64,000 bases of DNA from Tetrapyrgos nigripes (Eukaryota > Basidiomycota > Agaricomycetes > Agaricales > Campanellaceae): NCBI GenBank assembly GCA_013368315.1, contig JAACJM010000328.1, positions 1-64,000 on the forward strand. Direction: 5' to 3'. The translations under genes were made by a program, and so were the position numbers. Under the pieces are notes generated by a model. It ran no database searches and was not told the origin of the DNA. It saw nothing but the letters and a program-made list of their open reading frames with translations. Positions 12,257 to 22,979 of this stretch are shown piece by piece (the first letter of the stretch is position 1; each line of letters opens with the position of its first letter).

Positions 12257-12429
12257 CGTAGACTATGTACTTTTCTTTCCCCCCTCTATATAAACCCGTA
12301 CCCTGTGGGTTCTGGCCTCAACCCGCCCATCCTGTCATGACCCTTAACCCGTCTTCACGGGTAAGGGTTCTGACGGGTACGGGTACGGGTCTGAAAATTT
12401 TACCCGTGGGGTACCTGTACTGTTCCCTA

Positions 12430-12601
12430 ATCCTGAGTCATGGTTCCTCGTTGGGTTCCCTGAGCGAGTGAAGCTCGGCCTAGGGACACACCTCTAACTA
12501 TGCGTGATGACGAGTGCTCTATTTTCGGGTTCAGGCAGGGTTCAAGCCACTTCAAGCCTCTAGGAGAATTTTCCTTGGTCTTCCTGGGTTACGAGGCTGA
12601 A
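12430..12601. other. Shared spacer between hAT site and Helitron remnant
   Basis: Begins with the right-hand copy of the hAT target duplication and then matches 55021-54857 in reverse. The match ends at gttacgaggctga, where the left arm continues into Helitron 3' sequence that is deleted from the right arm. Confidence 0.7.
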
Positions 12602-13283
12602 GAATGAGGCTGAGTTGTTTACACTGCGTTTCTGCAGGTGACTATGTCAATTACGTCCCAATTTCTCCCGTCCATTTCTTTCCGCATATCAGACACTCCG
12701 ATCAGGGTTTCCTTTTCTTTTCTGACCATATACAGGGTTTGATATGTCGAACTGGACCTTTCTTCCTTTTCCCCTACAATGATGTTGACTCATACCTCTC
12801 TGCTTCGTTGCCCTCTTTAATGTTGCTTCTGTGCAAGCTTAGCGATGATTTCTTTCACAGTGGCAGTGCTGCATCACTCGTTGTTTTGGTTCTATTTCCC
12901 TTCCCCTTTGAATATACTCTCGGTTCTAAGGTGTCTGTATATTTCGACTCAATGCCCAATTCTGTTCTGGTGCACCCTTTGTCTTTTCCACTTTTGAATC
13001 TATGGATTCTGTTCATGAAGATTCAATGCACGAGTGAAGTAGTTTGATAGTCTCTTCACATGTACTTGTATACTCTTAATGGTAAGTAGTAAAGAAGTCA
13101 ATCACCTTGCCCCCAACAATTGACACACTTTTCGACCTTTATCGTCCACATGTACAAATAGTTCATGTAAAATCAGTCGTGTCATAGTATCAGTCTAGGC
13201 CTTTACTTTGCTTACCTGCCAAAACTGTACCTACGTCATCACTGTTTTTTACTTGGCGTTTTGCAATGTTGAGCCCCTGTAAA

Positions 13284-14318
13284 CTATCTTGAAACAGAAC
13301 CTTCCTTCATTTTATCCCACCATCTTTTTGTCCTACTGTTCAGCCCCTCCAACCTATCGTCCTCCGCCATAACCTCTGGTTCATGACCCATCAACAATGC
13401 TTCTGGCTGGAAGTCTCGCAGTAGCTGTATGGTCCGTCGTCCCGAACTACGTGATAATGCGACACAGAGATTGAAAAGATTGAGTTTGCCTGTGGGAGGT
13501 TTGCCTATGTCAATTAAGACATACGGAATGGTTTGTCCTTGTGAGCAATAATCTGTGAAGGCGTATGCTGATGTCATGCTGAACTGTTTTCTTATCAGGG
13601 TGTGGCTGACAATCTTCTTCCCCCATTGTATCTTCAGGTAGATCTTTTGTGAAGTGGGCTCTATCGGAATGACGTTTTTGTCCAAACCCGCCAGCTTCTG
13701 TGCCCTTGTCCTCTTCATTTTTACCAAAATATAAAGTGGGAGATATTTCAGGTGGGTGACTGGTCTGTTGTCGTCATGCTTTGGCTCATGAGGGTCCAGG
13801 ACTATGTCAACAATCTCTCCATGCACACCATTGATAATGTCCAGATCTGTCTTGATATTCTTCGTCATCAACACCTTTGCTCCAATGGCAAGTTCCAACT
13901 AGTCCAGCAGATTCTTGCGGGAATTCTGCTTTCCAAGGCGGATGGCAAGTGTGTACCACTCTACCATAGTGAGTGGCTTGTTTTGTATGGTGTTTGAAGC
14001 TTTGCAGATGAGTAACTGACATCCTTTTTCTTTGTAGTGCTTACAAATCGCGTCTTCATTCCACTGCTCCCAGATGGCGTGTCGAGGCGTCACTAGCGAC
14101 ACATCATTCCATGGGCTTTTTGTAAAGTCAGGTTGGGAGCATGAAGGATGTCCCAAAACCATGGTGCGTAGCATCTCGATATGCTGCTGTTGTACTTTCT
14201 CATTACGAAGATGAACAAGAAAATCTCTCCACTCTGGGTCTTCTACATGCAGCTGCTCCTTCAGAATTACAACTATATCGAACTCCTCGTAAATTGAATG
14301 CTGAAACCCATGTCTCAT
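13284..14318 (-). pseudogene. Helitron helicase C-terminal half (PIF1-like), one nonsense codon
   Basis: Two adjoining same-frame open segments (14318-13899 and 13898-13284) encode the C-terminal half of a PIF1/RRM3-type Helitron helicase. Visible parts are the region after motif III (VILKEQLHVEDPEWRDF), the domain-2 segment LELAIGAKVLMTKN and the motif-VI region LFNLCVALSRSSGRRTIQLL near the C-terminus. The break at 13899-13901 is a stop in place of the glutamine found at the same spot in the right-arm copy (about 54556). The DNA upstream to 14941 still shows helicase-related fragments in several frames. Confidence 0.8.
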
Positions 14319-15258
14319 TGTCAGACTTCAGGTCAGTTTGTAGATTCCTCCATGGCTTCAACAGCATAAGCATTGATGCACAGTATAAGTCATAAACAGT
14401 TGGGTCATCACGACGCATGAAGAATCAGCCAATGATGTTAGGCAGTGTATTGTGTCCTGAAGTCCTCAACACTCGAGTTTTGGTTTTTGTCCAAGGATGG
14501 TTGGAAAGGTAGGGGACACGACTGTTTGCCTTTCATCTGGGCCGACGAGACAAGTCTTCTCCATCATCCAAACTAGCTGTTGCCTTTGATTTTGTCTTGT
14601 CTTCCTCGTATGTATGCACGAAAAATTGAAGGATGTTATAACTTTGCAATTTTTCTCCTCAACAGTGGTAGTCCGTAAGCTGGCATTTTGCAAACACCCT
14701 TCCGTTTGAGTCAATATCCAACGTCACTATATCTTCACACTGGTGCTCAATCTTGTCAATATCTGTTATTGCAAATGCCAAACTCTGAGTGACAAACCTC
14801 TTCTGGTGAGTCTATTGTATCTCCTTCTGTATTTGTGCCTCCATTAATGTGTGCCGCTGTAGGTGGTTCTGTCATGATCTTTGCCACTTGTCCCTCTTGA
14901 TCTTTCTGAGCCCTACAACCATCATCAGCACCATAAGTCAATGATATAATTCTATTTATAGCACCTACCTCCGCAAGTCAGGGAAGGTCTTCAGTAGACT
15001 TCCAATAAAGGATGACCAATAGATTGGCATATACTTATGAGACCTGTATATATCACCCCAGCCCATCAGGTATGAAATGACCATTGGTCCAGCCAGTTCC
15101 TGCTCCCGATTGATGGTCTGGCAGAGTCAGAGAGTCAGCAGTCACTGCTGCTCTTGCAGGGTTTCCAGATAGGCACTATGTTTTTTGTGGTACGCAAGTG
15201 CCTTTGCAAATATGGCTGAAGTGGAACCACCATTGATTCTTGAGTGAGTATTTAAACA
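14319..15258 (-). pseudogene. Degenerate middle of Helitron Rep/helicase gene
   Basis: Short fragments in different frames (14714-14466, 14941-14756 and flanks, minus strand) match the right-arm stretch 52050-53000. This linker region lies between Rep and helicase domains and has decayed through stops and frameshifts. It gives no usable reading frame. Confidence 0.65.
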
Positions 15259-15753
15259 CTATGATATGTTCCTTGTTTCTTCCCCATTGGTAAGGAGTTT
15301 GCCATCGTTATTGCACCGAGCATTGATAGCAAGTGCTTTCACCGATCCATTCATATACTTGTAGGTTTGCTTTGGTCCCCACTTTCCATTTTCTTCAATA
15401 TATTTGTCCTCAGCCAATGGAAATGGCGCTTTACGTTTGCAGCGCATGGTCCCAGTCCTCATATCCACCACCAAACACCGACGAACTTCACATTTATGCA
15501 GCTGTTTTGACTGCGCAACACATTTCTCCATGTCCCGACACTCATTTTCATAGTTGGGACTGTTAGGATTGGGGGGACAGCTGTAGGCAATAAGCTGATC
15601 ACGAGTACACTTGGGAAGAGTGGATGCCAATAATTTGTCTTTCTGGTTACGAGCGGTACCAGATATGGGAAGGTGAAAGCAACCATGAATGACGGAAATA
15701 AGCTCTTTCACGGTGAGTTGGGATATAAGCTCTTCGTGACTGTTGTTGCTCAT
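15259..15753 (-). pseudogene. Chimeric 5' segment of left-arm Helitron ORF
   Basis: An open frame starting at 15753 (MSNNSHEELISQLTVKELIS) encodes about 50 residues not found in the right-arm Helitron. At about 15590 it joins the shared Helitron sequence (YSCPPNPNSPNYENECRDMEK, then the conserved NNDGKLLTNGEETRNIS motif) and runs to 15259. The new N-terminus is leucine/lysine rich and weakly resembles a SAP-type DNA-binding helix pair, but this is only a resemblance. The frame points away from the gene at 15929, with about 175 bp between the two starts, so a shared divergent promoter is possible. Whether the join is a real gene fusion or a capture scar is unresolved. Confidence 0.55.
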
Positions 15754-15928
15754 GGTGCACTTGCAGAATAATACAACCGCAATACTCTGTTCCATCCCAA
15801 CCCTTGAGCTACCCTGCCCTGGTGGCCACCCTGGCTGGTTGCTACTGGTCTGTGCACAGATGCTAGCCTATAAATGCCAAGGTTTTTGCTCCTGTTGGTT
15901 ATCTTTCCCTCTTCTTTCTCTTCTACCA

Positions 15929-17163
15929 ATGGCTGACATCTCCACTCCTTCTCAACGACCTTCTGCCACCCCTGCAGAAGCTCTAACATCCAGGACTGCC
16001 AAACTAGTGTCATTTAGGGAGGAACAGATCACAGACAAAGAGGTTATTTATTTTGGTACACCTCTGCAGGATCAGCCAGCTGTTGAGTGGCACCGGAATG
16101 GACGAGAGAATCTTGTCCTCATGAAGAAGGCTCAAGGTAAGCATGTTTTTGTGCTTCAGATCACTTATTGCTTATTCTCGTGAACTACATATGCAGGTAC
16201 TATGAGCAAACCCACTTCAGGGACCTCTACCGAGGCGATTAAAGCTGTTGCGAGTAAAGAAGGTACAGTCTATTTCACCAACATGATATACATACAATTG
16301 CTAACAACCGGTATCCTGCTTAGCACCTATGCCAGCTATCTTTTCCTTGGTTTGTCTCTTGCGTCCAGACGGGTTCAGCTTCAATGCCAATGGTGGCTGG
16401 GCTGGGGCATTGCCCTACAATGGAAACAAGAAATTCGCAAGCATCGAACTGATGGCTGTAGGCGAGGTGCCCAACAGTGAAGTAACTCCTGAAGCGGCAA
16501 TATTCGCCGAAGACTTTCCACAGGTGAAAGCAAACGTGAAAGCACTGCAGGCACTGGTCAGTACTCCTAATGTGGAGAACAGTGGGTTCTTGCTTGTTGG
16601 AAATGCATTCCAGTTCAAACACCCTCTTTTTGAAGTATGTACTTTCATCCACTTCACCTAAAAACTGTGCTCACTTCATTGCTTATAGAAAGTCGATGGG
16701 ATAACGTCACTAGCTGATGATGAAGACTGTATGTCTTTCTCTCAGTTACTACTGATGCCTCTTCTCACTTGTTGTAGATGTCACCTTGGCAGCTTGGCCG
16801 AAATCCAATGATGAAGTTGATGTTGCTATTACTGAACTTCTCGCACAGGACCCACCTCGGTACAAAATTTGCCCTCTTCCTGCATACGATATCCATTTTG
16901 CCCTCATTGACCCAGCATGGTACCGCCTCAGGCTTGAGAACGCTGTCGTAGAGGTCAGGTTTACCCTATCTCATTGGCCGATCTTGGCTAAGAAAGGGGT
17001 AGAAGGTTCTAAGGCCACCAATGCATATCGGGCCAATGTTGTAGATGTTCTTGTCCTCTGCCCGCCACCTCCTACCGTTGTGACACCCCGCAAACGTAAA
17101 GCTTCCCGTTACCATCCTTCTTCGCCTACTAAAAAACAAAACACTAGTACGACTTCTAATTAG
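15929..17163 (+). CDS. Unknown five-exon gene, left arm only
   Basis: Five exons join in frame: 15929-16136, 16197-16262, 16324-16634, 16689-16728 and 16778-17163, each intron bounded by GT-AG and 40-61 bp long. The predicted protein is 336 aa. It starts MADISTPSQRPSATPAEA, has a central folded-looking region with FNANGGWAGALPYNGNKKF, and ends in a basic, Ser/Pro/Lys-rich tail (TPRKRKASRYHPS) that could be a nuclear localisation signal. I do not recognise the family. It lies in a block (about 15600-17375) that is replaced in the right arm by the Rep half of the Helitron. It may therefore be a gene captured by, or belonging to, the left-arm element. All splice sites keep phase, so it looks intact. 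Confidence 0.7.
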
Positions 17164-17812
17164 GTTAATCAAGCTTCACATCCATCCTCGAAATATCTAT
17201 ATCTTACATTGTCATTCCCTTCCTCTAACATATCCACCTTCTGTAATGGTCCTCTAATCCAATCTTTTCTGTCATTCGTTGTTATCTCTTCGTTCCTTAT
17301 ATTACTTCATAACTCATTGTATTTAGTTGCATATCTTTTGTTCCGTTAATATCAGGCCCTCTTCTTACTCCTTCTAAGGACAAAACAGAAGTCTTGAAGT
17401 CACATGTGAATGGGAAAGAAACCCAGCAAACTGGCTCAAGCAAGGTCAGTGCCTCGGAACGAGGCCCTTCTCCAGTTAGAAAATAATGTGTATTTATCAT
17501 TCCTGCACTGTAATACCATTTCTGGTATTAGACAGTTTGCGCTACGCGTCCACGTACGAAATCTGCGTTGTGCTTTTCGGACTGACCAAAAATGACGGTG
17601 CATATAAGGCTTGTTTTGCACTTGGGACTGATCCCTCATGGGCATATAATGACCCGCTGAGCTCTGTAGCCCCCCACAAGCACTATATCCATGGAAGAAT
17701 ATTCGCTGCAGCAGAGTATACCCCAAAATACACTCGGTCGTGTCCGAAAAGCGCAAACTGTCTATTGTATGAGGACACGTCACACATAGCCAGCCTCTAG
17801 ACGTGTAGACCT
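17164..17812. other. Spacer; start of sequence shared with right arm at about 17380
   Basis: From about 17380 the sequence matches 50320-49880 in reverse. The breakpoint is at tctaaggac; left of it the two arms are unrelated. A small palindrome, ataccatttctggtat, occurs at about 17514-17529. No gene seen. Confidence 0.6.
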
Positions 17813-18870
17813 ATCAGGAACAAGTGACGCGTAAGTCGTAGCCCCTATCTTTTCTTTTATCATTATTCTTCTTCATACGGACCGTACATCTTCTCAGCTC
17901 TTTTCCATTTGTTCTACAAATTCATTATTCACTAGTATATTTTCATTTCTCTTGACTCCCGCCACACTCATACATGTATCACACCTACATGTTTTATACC
18001 AATTCCGTCAGCCTATCTCATACTCATTTCTTCTTATACATCTTTCTCTTACAAGTTTTAGACTCAAAATCCCTCATTTTCTTACTATTACTGACTCGGC
18101 ATGTAGTACATAGATACCTAGTACTTACATGCACACAATATCCCAAGTTATCCACTACCAACTTCACTCTTCCTAGCCTAAGCCAATCCAGTCCAAAGTC
18201 CCAGTCTTCCAGCTCTTTCCCAGAAAGCCTCTCATTGTTCCCATCTTCCTATTGTTGTGAGGGGAAATAAACCAATAAGAAAACTCCCCGAAACTGAAGT
18301 AAGTTCAAGAAAGTAATCTAGTGGCTGAAAATGGTGCTGATCTATCCACTCTAGGGCAGACAGACCAAAGATAATTGAAACAGCAGATACGAAAGAGACG
18401 AGAGGGTAAGTAGAGGCTTTCTGGGAAAGAGCTGGGAGGTTGGGATTTGGGTAGGATTCGACTTAGGCTAGGACTGGTGAAGTTGGAACTTGGTAACTTG
18501 GTATTTTCGATGTAAGTACTAGTATTTATGTAAATATGAGGCTCGAGACCCCAGTTGATAAATAGCAAGTAAAAAAAAGATATTGAGGTTCAAACGCATA
18601 AGAGACAGACGCAGAGGAGATGATAAGTATAAAAGGTGTGCTTGGAAAATAGGTATAAAACTTGTTCCAGCTGTGATACATGTACGCGTTTGATGGAGGA
18701 TAGGATAAATAAATTATAGACGAGAATAAGGGATAAAGAAATAAGGAAGTAAATGGAAAAGAGCCGAGATGGTGTAAGGTACATAGAAGATAAGAAATAA
18801 GAGAAAAAGAAATAGGGGTTGAAGCGTACTCATGACTTTGATTTCCAAGCTTCCTACGCGTCTAGCGGCT
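17813..18870. repeat. Fold-back element of about 1.05 kb, left arm
   Basis: The halves 17900-18290 and 18400-18800 are diverged reverse complements of each other. For example, the block with ctagcctaagccaatccag near 18175 is answered by ctaggactggtgaag near 18472, and both sides carry the string for ctctttcccagaaagcctct. The outer ends share cgcgtctag/ctagacgtg. Both strands therefore give similar small open frames, which I take as shadows. It is also present in the right arm at 48840-49880, so it predates the inverted duplication. Probably a large MITE or fold-back transposon. Confidence 0.6.
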
Positions 18871-19224
18871 AGCTGCATCTGATGCGTCTTCCTGCAATAC
18901 CAGAAATGGCTGTTTCAGATATTTCTTGGTTGTTACTACCTAGAAAGTGCCACCGTCAACCTCTAGATAATTTGTCGGACTTGCCTGGGTTCGAGGAGTT
19001 TCTATTTAGATTTATATCTTCCGTGTCAGCGCTGTCCGGCCTCGTCCGAGCCACGCCTCAGCGCTGGCCCACACCCCCTTCATAACTGAACCCTCGTTGC
19101 GAGGCCTGGTCAATTCTATCAAGGCTCTACTTACGTCTCCAGTTTCGGCGTTGTGGAAGCGCGTAATACAATTGCCATGGCATAAGAAAGTACGATCTAT
19201 TTCCGTTCTTGTGCGTACTTGTAA

Positions 19225-19470
19225 AGTTTTGTTCTTGCGCAGGGCTACATTAACGAGTCACGTGTATCAGACACCTTTCGTTTCTGCGCGCTACACTCTA
19301 TCACATCGCTTTGACACTTACTTCCTTACATTCCGGTATGTGCCTTTTATTCTTTTTACGTTTACGCGTTTGTTCTTGCGCAAGGCTACATCAACCAGTC
19401 ATGCGCATCAGACACTTTTCGTTTCTTCGCGCTACGCTCCATCATATCACTGACACTTCGACACTTTACA
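19225..19470 (+). repeat. Direct duplication of about 140 bp upstream of NLR2
   Basis: The block ttcttgcgcagggctacatt...cgctacactctatcacat is followed about 145 bp later by a diverged copy starting ttcttgcgcaaggctacatc. The same pair lies upstream of NLR3 (48240-48480, reversed), and one copy stands upstream of NLR5 at 33070-33215. The location, 80-330 bp before the start codon, makes it a candidate promoter region. Confidence 0.7.
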
Positions 19471-19549
19471 GCCATACCTAGTTTTTAAACATGTAGGTGT
19501 CCTTCTTTTCTCTACTGAGCGCATGATTATTGACAAAATCCCTACAGAA

Positions 19550-22500
19550 ATGTCTCGAAGAAACCTCAGCAATATACCAGATCCCGGAGTTGAGGAAGGG
19601 GATGAAATCACTATTTCCGGCTTGACAATTGGCCGGCTCGAACCTGCTGAAGGTTTCAGTAGCTTTGCAGGCTACAGGAGTTATGTCTTCAGAGATAAGA
19701 GAAGTTCAGCCTTTGAAACTCATCAATACAAATATGGGCGGGTCGGAGATAGGAAGAGATTTGTGGAGAGAAGAAGCCCAAGTCAACTTGATTTCGTTGC
19801 AGAGCTTTCAAGCAGAGAGGATCAAGCGAGTAACGAAGACGAAGACGAAGATGCAATGATTGTGGATGAGTTAGATGGTGACCGGGCAAATAATAGTGCC
19901 ACGTTCAATGTGTCACTTGATTCTGGTGAAAGTGATGATTGGAAGAATGGACAGAACACAGGAGCAAGCATACATACTCCCAAAGGGTCCAGCAGTCCTG
20001 GCCAACAACAGAATATCTCAAAAGTTAATTTGTTTCGTGATGCGCAAGGATTTCAATTCCATAATTCAGTAATGAACAACTATGCAATAGGTAGACATTT
20101 AAATCTGCCATAGATATTGAAGCTGAACTGGATCTATAGTAGGTGCATCTGAGTCTCCAACCACTTCGAAGAAGGTGCGCCTTTCAAATTTGGAATCTGA
20201 TTTGTCCCTTTAAAGCTGATAATCTATCCATCAACACAGAAAATCACATATGAGTAAGCTATTTGTATCTCTTCAGTAAAGACACTGTTCATGAGACGTT
20301 CTAACAGTGATATCCACTTTGCAACACCTCCGCCACCCAAGATTTTCACGGGAAGGGATGATCTTGTCAACGAAGGAGTTGAAATTCTCTGCAGAAGAGG
20401 CCAACACCACTTGGCAATTCTTGGACCTGGAGGAATTGGAAAAACATCCCTCGCACTTGTCATCAGCAATCAGCCAGAAGTTCAGGCCAAGTTTCCGAGG
20501 TTCCATTTCTTGCCTTGCGACATTCTGGAGGATCAGAATGGTCTCATCCAAGGCTTGATTCAAGTATTAGGGCTAAAGATGCAGGAAGGGAAAAGCCAGC
20601 ATAACATCTTATATGAGTATCTGCAAATCAATCATAACCCTCTTCTTTTTATCCTTGATAATTTTGAAACACCTTGGAATTACAAGGATGCAAGAACAGA
20701 TGTCAAGCATTTTATTGAAAAGATTGCTGATTTCAGCTGTGTTACTCTCATTGTCACTATGAGAGGGATGGAAGGGCCAGGAGACATTGCATGGCAGATA
20801 CTTGGAGAATCTCAGATACCAACATTATCCATGGAAGCTGCCAGAGAAGCATTCTATCAGGTCTCCAGAAAGATCAAAACAGAGGATAATTCTGGAAAAA
20901 TTGATCATCTGAATGAACAGTTGGACTGTGTTCCTCTGGCAATCCGACTCATAGCCCAGCTTGCAAAAAAGATTAGTCTGGAGAATTTGCTCAGGAGATG
21001 GAATGAGTTAAAGACTAAAATACTCTCAGAGTCTGGAGCACAGCCTGGAAAACTGACAAATGTAGAGTTTTCCATAGAATTATCTGTCAGACTACTTGAT
21101 CCGGCGGCAAAGGATCTCTTAGGAGCATTGTCATATTTACCCAATGGTGTACCTAACTGGAACCAAACATTGAGCGAAATGTTGCCTGATGTTCCTGATC
21201 CAGAAATCAAAGTATTCCAATTGCTGGATTGCTCACTTGTGCTTGAGAAAAGTGAAGCACTCATGATGCTTGCGCCAGTCAGAGAGTACATTGCAGCAAG
21301 ATATAGTATCTTGGACTTCTTCCGTAACCAGATTGAGATATTTTATGTTGGAATCACAGAAATGATATCAAGCGATTCGAAACCAGGGGAAGATTTGGAG
21401 TTACATACTTTGAATCTTTTTAAAACATTTTCACAATATCAAGGTCAAGGGGGACAAGAAAAGGCTGCACTCTGTCTTCAAACTCTGGGAGATAAATATT
21501 ACTATGTTGACCAGTACAGTAATGCTGCAAAGTTTTTGACAGAAGCTAGAGTCAAGTTTCAAAACATTAACAATGAATATCAAGCAGCCAATTGTCTGCA
21601 GCAGATGGGTGACATTCACAGAGTGCAAAGTCGATATAACGAGGCAATAGCAATACTGGCAGAAGCCAAATCTCGCTTCGAACAGATACGCAGCGAGAAG
21701 GGGATTGCAGATTGTTTACGGAGTCTGGGTGAATCCTACCGGATGCAAGGCAAATATAATGAGGCAACAGTGGCACTGTCCGAAGCAAGAGTTCTGTTTC
21801 AGAGCATAGGGAATCAGGGTGGTGCTGCAGCCTGCTTGGGGAGCCAGGGGGACATTTACAGGATGCAAAGCAAATATAGTGAGGCAACGGAAACACTTTT
21901 ACAAGCCAGAGTTCTGTACCAGAGCATAGGAGTTCAGATTGGTACTGCAGAGTGCTTGCACAGCCAGGGGAACATTGACAGGATGCAAGGCAAATATAGT
22001 GAGGCAATAGAAACATTGTCCGAAGCCAGAGATCTGTACCAGAGCATAGGAAGCCAAGGGGGTACTGCATTTTGTCTGTTGAACCTTGGGGACATTTACA
22101 GGCAGCAATCCAAATATAATGAGGCAAGAGAAACATTGTCTGAAGCCAGGGTTGTGTACCAGAGCATAGGAGATCAGAGAGGTACTGCAGAATGTCTGAA
22201 AGTGCTGGGGCAGACACTCGAAGATCAGAATCAATTAGATGAGGCTCTTTCATTAATCCATGAAGCATATGCAATTCATTCCACTATAAATAATGTTCGT
22301 GAGATGGGTAGATGCTTGCACGAATCAGGAGTTATATACAGAAAAATGGGCCAATATGAGCTGGCAAAGCAAGGCTTCACAGATGCATTGGGGTCTTTCT
22401 CTCAGCTTCAGTCTACAGATCATTATTATATGGGATGGTGTCTTTATGAATTTGGCTTGCTTTTCAAAGACATGGGCGAGTTTACTGAGGCTAGAAAGAA

Positions 22501-22612
22501 GTTTCAGGAAGCTAGGGATCTTCTTGCGTCTCATGGGGAACTGCAAGATGGTGTAGAGACGTGTGAAGAAGCTCTGGAAGAAATGGAGAGTCTCGCCGAA
22601 GTTGCTCAGTGA
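19550..22612 (+). CDS. NLR2: intact NB-ARC/TPR NOD-like receptor
   Basis: Two exons, 19550-20090 and 20277-22612, join across a 186-bp phase-1 intron to give 958 aa. The same splice sites work in NLR1 and NLR3. Start chosen at MSRRNL because NLR3 has the same start. Residues 1-180 are charged and disordered and end in FQFHNSVMNNYAIG. NB-ARC ATPase follows: P-loop GPGGIGKTS near residue 230, Walker-B-like LLFILDNFE near 303, sensor stretch VTLIVTMRG, and GLPL-like CVPLAIRL near 398. From about residue 585 come about nine TPR units of 40 residues with the pattern GxIYRxQxKYxEAxETLxEARxLYQSIG, highly similar to each other. Known fungal NLRs of this design are cytosolic sensors that trigger immune or incompatibility cell death. 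The ligand is unknown. Confidence 0.9.
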
Positions 22613-22789
22613 ATGTACAAACCAGAATTCTCTGTGATAGCATGTAGTATTGCCCTCCAAGTCGTATATAGCTCTGTCCAGTCATTCTATACTTACTCTT
22701 TTGCAGTTTCATGGTTAGTAAAATCAAAAACTGAGGTGAAATCTCTACAATGTAGTACTTTACTTTGCTAAGTATGTCCACTTGTGATC

Positions 22790-22795
22790 AATAAA
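22790..22795 (+). terminator. Putative poly(A) signal of NLR2
   Basis: AATAAA about 178 bp after the stop codon, in a context conserved at NLR1 (2796) and NLR3 (44915-44920, minus). Confidence 0.5.
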
Positions 22796-22979
22796 ATGTC
22801 ATTTATAACAGTATTACCATCAGCATGAGTAAGTGTCTTGTTTATTGCTATAGTAAGTCTCAAATGAGCCCTTCTCACACGTTACAAATTGCTGCACTAA
22901 GACTCGCTCTCTAGAGGTCTCCTGCATAGAAGTCTGCTTAAGCATGTAGTGAAACGTACTCGGAGTCAGTACGCCCCAA

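Larger units (their letters stand above)
7553..12429 (+). mobile_element. hAT-family DNA transposon with 8-bp target duplication
   Basis: The element starts tagggaatagcacgg and ends with the imperfect inverse (gtactgttcccta). It is flanked by an exact 8-bp direct repeat atcctgag at 7545-7552 and 12430-12437, and the unoccupied site is preserved in the right arm at 55022-55029. The subterminal regions are packed with acgggt/acccgt motifs in both orientations, typical of transposase-binding repeats. Inside is an intron-containing hAT transposase gene in plus orientation (8868-12256) and a second nested element (7768-8817). Length is 4877 bp. It inserted after the inverted duplication, since only one arm carries it. 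Confidence 0.95.
12602..15600 (-). mobile_element. Helitron remnant, left arm
   Basis: Minus-strand relics of a Helitron Rep/helicase gene, homologous to 51730-54870 on the plus strand of the right arm. The left copy keeps about 1 kb of helicase C-terminus and 3' region (12602-13620) that the right copy has lost. In exchange it lacks the Rep N-terminal half present at 50480-51730. Ends of the element (5'-TC, 3'-CTRR with hairpin) could not be fixed by eye. Confidence 0.75.

Noticed and set aside
12604..13047. 147-aa plus-strand frame beside the Helitron
   Set aside because: No protein character (Phe/Ser/Leu low complexity). It lies in the 3' non-coding part of the left Helitron.
17974..18568. 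Opposed Ser-rich frames of about 90 aa (17974-18270 plus and 18305-18568 minus)
   Set aside because: They are mirror products of the fold-back element and lack codon structure typical of genes.
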